From CAYLJO01 sp964383905 (lineage in GTDB: Bacteria; Acidobacteriota; Blastocatellia; Pyrinomonadales; Pyrinomonadaceae), in contig CAYLJO010000194.1 of NCBI GenBank assembly GCA_964383905.1, forward strand, positions 1-11,522: 11,522 bases of DNA. The letters run 5' to 3'. Below the pieces are notes generated by a model. It made no database searches, had not been told where the DNA came from, and was given only the letters and a program-made list of their open reading frames with translations. The translations under genes were made by a program, and so were the position numbers. Shown here piece after piece: positions 6,653-11,522 of this stretch; within the stretch, counting starts at the first letter, position 1; each line of letters opens with the position of its first letter.

Positions 6653-9114
6653 CTCGTTTCCGTTAACACATAAGTATCGGACGAAAGGCCAGACGCCGCC
6701 CCGTGCTCCGACGCCGCGTTAGGTCGGGCCTCTATCTCGACCTTGTAGTCCCTGCCTTCCCAGCGGTTCTCTTCCAGCCACAGGAACGTGAACCTTACGG
6801 GCGCGTCCTGCCGGGGCAGTAAAATATCCGCGAACTCAATCCCGACTCCCGTCGCGCTCGAACGCGTGTCGGTCGAGTGCCGCCACTCGTCGGTCGTCCA
6901 GCGCAAGATGAACGGGGAGTCCGCCTGCACACGCAGAAGCGCGCCCGCAGGGGCCGCCGGTACTTGTCGGTTGAATTTCCATACCTCGATTGCTTTGCGC
7001 TCCACGCGCCTGGCCACGTAACGGTCGTAGACGGCGTCGATCAGGTCGAAGACTTTACCGTCCGCGGCGGAGCGCTGCAGCTTCACGTATTCCGAGTGCG
7101 CCCACAACAAGGGCGTGGCCGCGCCGGTCGGGCCGCCGAAACGGAGGCGGCGCGCGGGCAAGTCCTGAGCGTCCCAGACCTGTTCCGGAATGACTCCGAC
7201 GCCCTGCGCGAACCTCTCCATCGCGCGCAAGTATGGAGCGGCATCCCGTCCGGCGGCGATCTCGTAGTGCCCGCGCTCGCCGGTCAGCAACGGCCACGCG
7301 CGCCCAGTGCCCCAACCCACGTAGGAGCTGCCGTCTTCCCGCTGGCCGTAGCCGTCATGGTTGTAGCGGCGCCAGCAGGGGCCCGACGGCGTCTCCACCT
7401 TGAGCACGGCATCCACTACCCGAATCGAATCCTGTATGATTGGGTCGTCCGCACTGCGGATGCCGTAACGAACCAGTTCGAGAAAACCGGCGTCAACGAT
7501 CTCTTTAGCAGGAAATTCAGCGCGCGCGCCGGGGGGCCGATTGGCCAACACCAGCGTCCCGCAATTCGGATCCTCATCCGCACAGTGATTAAGGCCCATG
7601 GCAGGGTTGATGCGGATGTAGTGACGGGTGATCCCTGCTACCAGCGTGCCTTCGGTCGTCACCGTCCAGCGTTCGATGTGGGATTCAAGGAAGTCGGCGT
7701 AATCGCGGACGAATCGGGCCGTGGCCTCGTCGCCACGGTCGGCGAGGAACTCCGCCGCGCAAACAAGCGCCGCGATGTGAACCGCCAGCGTCGAAGGCGA
7801 ATAGCCACTCGCCTCCTCCCAGCGGTCCTGCGCCGTGACCGGCCCCTCCCGGATGAGGAAGGCGCTGGCGAGACGAACCATCTGGAAAGGATCGAAGTTG
7901 CCCAGCGCCCCGTGCTTCCACAGCCGCCAGGCCAGCAGGACGGGGAAGGCTACCTCGTCCAACTGTAGGCCGCGCCAGTAGGGCCGACCGTCGATCCAGA
8001 AGTTCTGGTAGAAGCCGCCGTCCTCGCGCTGCGACACCGCCAGATAAATGAGCGCGCGCAGCGGCGTGCTCACATCACCGACGGCCAGCAAACCGGAGAC
8101 CGACTTCACCATGTCGCGCGTCCAGACCAGGTGGTAGCCGCCGAGTTCTTCGTCGCTTTTTTCATCGCCCCACGGGATGCTGAGCGAGGCGATCATCGCG
8201 CCGGGGTAGGTCTTGTCCTCGTGGGCCAGCAGCAGGTTGACGCTGCGCTCGAACAGCTTGGAATCGTTCGAAGTGGCCGCCAGAGAGAACCGCTTCGAGG
8301 TTCGCTCCCACTGGCGAATGAAGGCCCTGCGCGTCTCCTCGAACGGGATGCTTAAACTTTGCGCGAGGGTACTGAGCGCGTCGTGCCGGGTGGTGCCGAA
8401 TGCCAGACCGAGAGTGAACTCCGTGCCACGGGAGAGGTCGAGGCCGCCGGTCAAAGCGACGTTGCCGTCGAGGGCCGCTTCGTATTGCTGGTCGAGGCGG
8501 TAGTTGTCGGCGAGGTCCGTCCAGCCGTCGCTCGTGCCGACGTAGCCGGCGGAACATTCGGTGAACGGGATGCTGGCACCGATGACGAGCCACGTACTGC
8601 CCTTATGGGCGGCGAGAAGCGTGTGCCCGCGCAAGCGTAGCACCTCGGCGTCGTTGTGCCACCCGCCGATCTCAAGGTGTGGCGCGCAGAGCACGTACAT
8701 CCGCAGCTTCGGCAGCAACTCCGCGGGCGCTTCCAGCCGCGTATGAATCAGCAGACAAGTCTGGTGCGGGTCGCCGAGGACGGTCTTGCGGATGGTGTAG
8801 CGTCCCTCCTTCTCCCGGTTGACAACTTCAAATCCGAGCGCCGCCTCCGAGACGCAGTCGATCTCCCCGACGAAGTTTCTGCGCTCGTCGTGGAAGAAGG
8901 TCTCGCCGTCGGTGACGAGGAATTGGAGGTCGCGTATCTGCGGCGAGTCTATGGTCGGATAGTAGACTTCGGTGACGCAGCCCTGATCGAGCGTGTACCA
9001 GACGTGGCTGGAAGTCGAGTAGGCAGTGCCGATGGCCACTTTGGCGCCGTGAGTCCAGCGGGGCTCGATGCCGGGGCCGCCGGGAGCGAGACCTGTGGAG
9101 CTGTGATTAATCAT
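6649..9114 (-). CDS. GH15 glucoamylase-type glycoside hydrolase (glucan 1,4-alpha-glucosidase family)
   Basis: About 821 residues from the ATG at 9114, chosen for AAAGGA six bases upstream; in-frame starts to 9177 lack a comparable site. There is no signal peptide, so it should act in the cytoplasm. Numbering from this start, residues about 15-270 are the beta-sandwich N-domain of bacterial GH15 enzymes (KVAIGTAYSTSSHVWYTL; VTEVYYPTIDSPQIRDLQFL). The (alpha/alpha)6 barrel follows: GYHLVWTRDM (326-335), RWEEASGYSPST (431-442) with the probable acid Glu 433 or 434, and PLLWAHSEYVKL (668-679) with probable base Glu 675. A C-terminal beta-domain spans about 713-795. Members release glucose from the non-reducing ends of alpha-glucans; glucodextranase-like or trehalase-like activity within GH15 cannot be excluded. 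It is followed by the DedA remnant and preceded by the sugar nucleotidyltransferase 160 nt upstream. Confidence 0.92.
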   Translation of the reverse strand: MINHSSTGLAPGGPGIEPRWTHGAKVAIGTAYSTSSHVWYTLDQGCVTEVYYPTIDSPQIRDLQFLVTDGETFFHDERRNFVGEIDCVSEAALGFEVVNREKEGRYTIRKTVLGDPHQTCLLIHTRLEAPAELLPKLRMYVLCAPHLEIGGWHNDAEVLRLRGHTLLAAHKGSTWLVIGASIPFTECSAGYVGTSDGWTDLADNYRLDQQYEAALDGNVALTGGLDLSRGTEFTLGLAFGTTRHDALSTLAQSLSIPFEETRRAFIRQWERTSKRFSLAATSNDSKLFERSVNLLLAHEDKTYPGAMIASLSIPWGDEKSDEELGGYHLVWTRDMVKSVSGLLAVGDVSTPLRALIYLAVSQREDGGFYQNFWIDGRPYWRGLQLDEVAFPVLLAWRLWKHGALGNFDPFQMVRLASAFLIREGPVTAQDRWEEASGYSPSTLAVHIAALVCAAEFLADRGDEATARFVRDYADFLESHIERWTVTTEGTLVAGITRHYIRINPAMGLNHCADEDPNCGTLVLANRPPGARAEFPAKEIVDAGFLELVRYGIRSADDPIIQDSIRVVDAVLKVETPSGPCWRRYNHDGYGQREDGSSYVGWGTGRAWPLLTGERGHYEIAAGRDAAPYLRAMERFAQGVGVIPEQVWDAQDLPARRLRFGGPTGAATPLLWAHSEYVKLQRSAADGKVFDLIDAVYDRYVARRVERKAIEVWKFNRQVPAAPAGALLRVQADSPFILRWTTDEWRHSTDTRSSATGVGIEFADILLPRQDAPVRFTFLWLEENRWEGRDYKVEIEARPNAASEHGAASGLSSDTYVLTETR

Positions 9115-9274
9115 GATTGATCCTTTCGTCCGACCTACGCCCATTGATGAGCGGATCCGACCGTCTGACGGCGACACCTCAACGTATTGGAATGCTGGAG
9201 AGCTTCACGAAGTCCTGTCATGGTTGTTCCCCGCCGCGCGACGTGGCGCGTGCCGCTCGCCGGCGAAGTGACAT

Positions 9275-10228
9275 TTACATGTTTGTGGCCCGGACATCAA
9301 CCTCGCGCATCTCACGCAGCCACTCCGGCTCGATCTGATTCTCGACCAGCACCTCGATCACGCGGTCCGGATTACCTAAATCGGCCCACCCGGAAGCGGC
9401 GTCCGGTATCACCAGCAACCGCTGCGGCTCCAGCCTCAACACATCCTCCGAGAAGTCTATCATCTCTATCTCCCGATAGACGCCCTCCAGGTCGCCGCGC
9501 TTGAGCGCCACAGCAATTTCGGCCACCGCAGTCGGGACTGTGGAGAGAAGCAGTTTCAGAAACGCGTCCGCCTGGCCGATGGTGACGAAAGTGTTCCACA
9601 ACCCGCCCGTCCTCATCAACTTGCGCGCCTTCGCCAGAGTGGGCTTCTCCCAGAAACAGTTCACCTTGAGCAATGGAGTTCGGCATCCGTTCTTAATCGG
9701 CGCTCCCGGTTCAATCCATCCGTACTCGACCTCCGGCCAGCGGGGCTCGGCACCTATCAGAATGACTGACTCGGCCTGCTTCCTGACGAGGCTTATGGCG
9801 GATTGTACGGTAGCCGCGAAGGCCATGTCGTCCGCGAAGTAGTGGTCGGACGGGAAGAAGGCGACGGTCTCGTCCGCGTCGTGTTGCAGGACGCGAAGGA
9901 GAGCCACGATGATCGCCACCCCGGTCCCGCGGTTCATTGGTTGCACCAGGACGCGGGAGCGGGCGGCGCCCGCGAGTTCTTCTCTGTAAAAAGTCTCGTG
10001 ATCCCTCGTCACAACGAAGATGGTTCGCTCCTCTGGGAAGATGGGACGGAGGCGTTCTCTCGTATGATCGAGCAAGCTCCTGCCGCCGAAGATGCGGGAG
10101 AACTGCTTGGGCCTAGGGTCGCCCTCAATCTTGCTGGTCAAGCTTTGCAGGCGAGTCCCGTCGCCGCCCGCCAGGAGAACGGCCCAGGCGCTCGTGTGGT
10201 CTCGCCCTGCGGCTGTGTAGCGTTTCAT
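9275..10228 (-). CDS. Mannose-1-phosphate guanylyltransferase-like sugar nucleotidyltransferase
   Basis: A 317-residue NTP_transferase (GT-A-like Rossmann) enzyme that would join a sugar-1-phosphate and an NTP into an NDP-sugar plus pyrophosphate. It shows LAGGDGTRLQSLT (19-31), PRPKQF (39-43, catalytic Lys 41), QPMNRGTG (97-104, compare QPxNRGTA of ManC), FFPSDHY (124-130), EYGWIEPG (168-175), FWEKP (192-196) and WNTFV (211-215), with a late GWADLGN. QPxNRGT, PSDH and WNT favour GDP-mannose pyrophosphorylase over glucose-1-phosphate enzymes. It lacks the C-terminal phosphomannose-isomerase extension of bifunctional ManC. The start at 10228 has GGAG four bases upstream and overlaps the stop of an upstream frame as ATGA. 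GDP-mannose would feed polysaccharide or glycoconjugate synthesis; substrate is inferred. Confidence 0.88.
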   Translation of the reverse strand: MKRYTAAGRDHTSAWAVLLAGGDGTRLQSLTSKIEGDPRPKQFSRIFGGRSLLDHTRERLRPIFPEERTIFVVTRDHETFYREELAGAARSRVLVQPMNRGTGVAIIVALLRVLQHDADETVAFFPSDHYFADDMAFAATVQSAISLVRKQAESVILIGAEPRWPEVEYGWIEPGAPIKNGCRTPLLKVNCFWEKPTLAKARKLMRTGGLWNTFVTIGQADAFLKLLLSTVPTAVAEIAVALKRGDLEGVYREIEMIDFSEDVLRLEPQRLLVIPDAASGWADLGNPDRVIEVLVENQIEPEWLREMREVDVRATNM

Positions 10229-10575
10229 TTTACTCCTTTGTAGCTGCCACCTGCGGCTGATCGTGCCGACGCATAGCCAGAGTTACGACGGCGCCAATTA
10301 TTGTGAGCACCAGTAAGATTCCCACATAAACTGACAGCTCTTACCTCCCGGCTCTCTCGAACTAGACGACCTTCAGAACGACTTTGCCTCTCGGTGACTC
10401 TGTCTCCAGGTGTTGAAGTGCGGCCCCCGCCGGAACCCCCACCATTGTCAAGATACTTCGTGACTTTAACCACCGCGCCTTTATTGTAGCCCCCGCGGAG
10501 GAAGAGATGGCGCAGGAGGAGCAAAGCGCAGGTCAGCCCGAGGGCGGCGGCCGTTATTAGTAGGTCTTCTTTCAT
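10225..10575 (-). CDS. Small hypothetical membrane protein (uncertain)
   Basis: A 116-residue frame opening MKEDLLITAAALGLTCALLL followed by a basic RHLFLRGG, i.e. one N-terminal TM helix. AGGA lies seven bases before the ATG, and the stop overlaps the nucleotidyltransferase start as ATGA, both in favour of translation. Against it, the distal half is a Gly/Arg/Ser-rich stretch with low third-position GC, and it overlaps in another frame a 35-codon frame that looks more protein-like. The N-terminal part may be real and the rest read-through. No family is recognised. Confidence 0.35.
   Translation of the reverse strand: MKEDLLITAAALGLTCALLLLRHLFLRGGYNKGAVVKVTKYLDNGGGSGGGRTSTPGDRVTERQSRSEGRLVRESREVRAVSLCGNLTGAHNNWRRRNSGYASARSAAGGSYKGVK
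10230..10337 (-). CDS. Possible 35-residue single-TM protein with CTG start
   Basis: This frame encodes LSVYVGILLVLTIIGAVVTL then AMRRHDQPQVAATKE and TAA. It is a classic single TM helix with a positively charged cytoplasmic flank and a polar tail. The only candidate start with a good ribosome binding site is CTG at 10337, preceded by GGGAGG at six bases; GTG at 10325 has none. Its stop overlaps the spacer before the nucleotidyltransferase ATG, so it could be the first member of that transcript. It is in a different frame from the 116-residue frame across the same DNA, and only one of the two is likely correct here. No family is recognised. Confidence 0.4.
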   Translation of the reverse strand: MSVYVGILLVLTIIGAVVTLAMRRHDQPQVAATKE

Positions 10576-10639
10576 TAGGGATTCCTATCCCCGGATGAGA
10601 GAGCTTCACGCTTAGGCCCCTGAGATCCCGAGGCGCTTT

Positions 10640-10677
10640 CCCGGAGAGCTTCTAACTCAGTTCAGAAGCTCTCCGGG
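10640..10677. terminator. 14-bp perfect hairpin, probable transcription terminator
   Basis: CCCGGAGAGCTTCT and AGAAGCTCTCCGGG form a perfect 14-bp stem around a 10-nt loop (AACTCAGTTC) in which AACT/AGTT can pair further. It lies about 83 nt after the stop of the small secreted protein (10761) and before the next minus-strand cassette, the place for a terminator. There is no clear T-run after the stem on either strand, so it may instead protect a 3' end. The remaining intergenic DNA from 10576 to 10760 holds no gene I can support. Confidence 0.5.
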
Positions 10678-10760
10678 TTCCCCTTGTCGGTAGGGCCGCA
10701 TCGCATCATCGAGCAGTAAGCCGAAAAGCTTCCGCTCGCCGAAGTCGGCTGGCGACCGAC

Positions 10761-11228
10761 TTATCGCGAGATGTTAGCTCGCGAGATGTCAGCAATGGTG
10801 ACGACCTCTCCGCGCTGCAGACCATCCCGGGCCACCTTCCCCTCGATCAAGCGTTCGGCCGGTGATTCCGACAGTCCGTAGCTCTCCGCCCCTGTCAACC
10901 AGACCTCGCGGAGGAAGTACTGATCCTGATAGCGATGGAAGACGAGCCTCGGCCGCCCTTGCGGGACGAGTTGCTCGTCAAAAACTGCCATGAACATCCA
11001 GCTTTTCATCCCGTCACTGTTCTTGATCACCATCACTCCCTGCACGTTTCTATCCGGACGTAAGTAATAGTCGCCGGCCCAAAGTCTTTCACCCCCGACG
11101 ACGAAATCGAAGGGGATGTTCACACTGACTCCTCGGACAGCTTGGGCCCTGACGGGCGTAAGCGCTGCCAGCACGACCGACAAGCCGATAATTCCTCGTA
11201 ACAAAAATGCTCTCAACTGCGAACTCAT
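10761..11228 (-). CDS. Small secreted protein of unknown function (Acidobacteriota 'IPFDFVVGG' type)
   Basis: 155 residues from ATG at 11228, which has AAAGGAG five bases upstream; the GTG at 11234 would abut that site. The N-terminus is a signal peptide (FLLRGIIGLSVVLAALTPVRA) with a probable cut after VRA. The mature part begins VSVNIPFDFVVGGERLWAGD with YYLRPD, a pattern I associate with small conserved exported proteins common in Acidobacteriota, where 'IPF.F.VG...L.AG.Y.V' starts a beta-rich domain. Later parts (QGVMVIKNSDG, RPRLVFHRYQDQYFLREVW, GLSESPAERL) also fit that family. No catalytic residues are evident and no function is known to me. It appears monocistronic, with a hairpin downstream. 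Confidence 0.75.
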   Translation of the reverse strand: MSSQLRAFLLRGIIGLSVVLAALTPVRAQAVRGVSVNIPFDFVVGGERLWAGDYYLRPDRNVQGVMVIKNSDGMKSWMFMAVFDEQLVPQGRPRLVFHRYQDQYFLREVWLTGAESYGLSESPAERLIEGKVARDGLQRGEVVTIADISRANISR

Positions 11229-11294
11229 AACCACTCCTTTACATCTTCAGGTGGGAGCCGCGAGGCCCGACGCCTGCTCGCTCCCTGTCACGTT

Positions 11295-11317
11295 GAGCGA
11301 GTCAGTAAGACTCGCTC
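11295..11317. repeat. Perfect 9-bp hairpin
   Basis: GAGCGAGTC-AGTAA-GACTCGCTC is a perfect inverted repeat with a 5-nt loop. On the plus strand it is followed by CTTCTTCTG, a weak pyrimidine tract. It sits at the 3' end of the LigB-like fragment, whose stop codon (11302-11304) falls within it, and upstream of the small secreted gene. It may be a terminator or a leader hairpin. Confidence 0.35.
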
Positions 11318-11448
11318 CTTCTTCTGCACAAACCGCCGGTAGGGACAACCGATCCCTGCGCGGCGTACCGCTGGCGAATCTCTCCCTTCATGTAGGACCA
11401 TGACCCACCGCCGTGACTCAAATAAAATGTTGGAAGCCGAGTTGTCAT
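11302..11448 (-). pseudogene. LigB/DODA-type extradiol dioxygenase, N-terminal remnant
   Basis: A 48-codon frame. ATG at 11448 is preceded by AGGTGA at good spacing, so initiation looks intact. It reads MTTRLPTFYLSHGGGSWSYM, then KGEIRQRY, then AAQGSVVPTGGLCRRRSESY and TGA. The LPTFYLSHGGG.W.YMK opening matches class III extradiol ring-cleavage (DODA/LigB, YgiD-like) dioxygenases, where this His is an iron/zinc ligand. The full family is about 260 residues; everything after about residue 28 is missing or unrelated. It is therefore a broken gene that may still give a short non-catalytic peptide. Upstream to the window edge there is an open frame ending eight bases before this ATG, too short to identify. 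Confidence 0.55.
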
Positions 11449-11522
11449 CGTGTTCACCTGATCCTCACTTCACACTGATTCCCAACAAAGCTGACCATTC
11501 GGATCACGCCGCCTGCGAGAGG

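Noticed and set aside
6877..7968. 363-residue plus-strand frame
   Set aside because: Antisense to the GH15 gene, whose catalytic motifs make the minus strand coding; composition is typical of a shadow frame.
9115..9274. Short palindromes CGGATCCG and CCGTC-T-GACGG between the GH15 and nucleotidyltransferase genes
   Set aside because: Too short and without loop or T-tract to be a credible terminator or operator in GC-rich DNA.
9803..10243. 146-residue plus-strand frame
   Set aside because: Antisense to the nucleotidyltransferase; no domain seen.
10681..10760. Minus-strand stretch reading GERKLFGLLLDDAM then RPYRQGEPGELLN before a stop
   Set aside because: Protein-like in appearance but without a start codon or a family I can name; too short to call.
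11449..11522. Open minus-strand frame from the right edge ending MVSFVGNQCEVRIR with a TGA just before the LigB-like ATG
   Set aside because: Could be the tail of an upstream coupled gene, but about 22 residues are not enough to identify or support it.

Overview
The window is GC-rich bacterial DNA that most resembles an Acidobacteriota genome, perhaps class Blastocatellia. This is inferred from protein style, not from a marker gene: a TonB-receptor-like carboxypeptidase-regulatory N-terminus, a VWFA-type secreted N-terminus with the VVRVDTQLIPV signature, and a small secreted protein of the 'VNIPFDFVVGG' type. Almost every gene is on the minus strand. No rRNA, tRNA, CRISPR array, transposase or integrase was seen.

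Layout, left to right. (1) 3-323 (+) is the 3' part of a secreted carboxypeptidase-regulatory-like protein. It ends exactly where a minus-strand VWFA-type N-terminal fragment (277-582) loses its family resemblance, so two broken genes abut near 313-323. (2) 642-6254 (-) is an apparent operon, transcribed right to left: a TolC-family outer-membrane factor, an EmrA-type adaptor with a very long coiled coil, an EmrB/QacA-type 14-TM MFS pump (4-nt overlap with the adaptor), then a K+ channel fused to an RsbW/SpoIIAB-like ATPase domain. The first three genes form a complete tripartite drug or solute efflux system across both membranes. The upstream region holds three AT-rich inverted repeats that look like repressor operators. 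(3) 6509-6652 (-) is an unlisted remnant of a DedA-family membrane protein, N-terminus only, with ATA where ATG is expected. (4) 6649-10575 (-) holds a cytoplasmic GH15 glucoamylase-type enzyme, a mannose-1-phosphate guanylyltransferase-like nucleotidyltransferase and one or two tiny membrane proteins. (5) 10640-10677 is a strong hairpin downstream of a small secreted protein (10761-11228, -). (6) 11302-11448 (-) is a second unlisted remnant: the N-terminus of a LigB/DODA-type extradiol dioxygenase with start codon and ribosome binding site intact.

The item most worth a second look is the 279-residue channel-ATPase fusion at 642-1481. It has a canonical TVGYGD filter and two membrane helices. 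In place of the usual RCK/TrkA-N gating domain it carries a GHKL anti-sigma-factor-kinase domain with visible N, G1 and G2 boxes. This suggests a channel that talks to a partner-switching (STAS/sigma) pathway, or is gated by nucleotide through that domain. The second theme is genome decay: three separate genes (VWFA, DedA, LigB) survive only as their first 45-90 codons.
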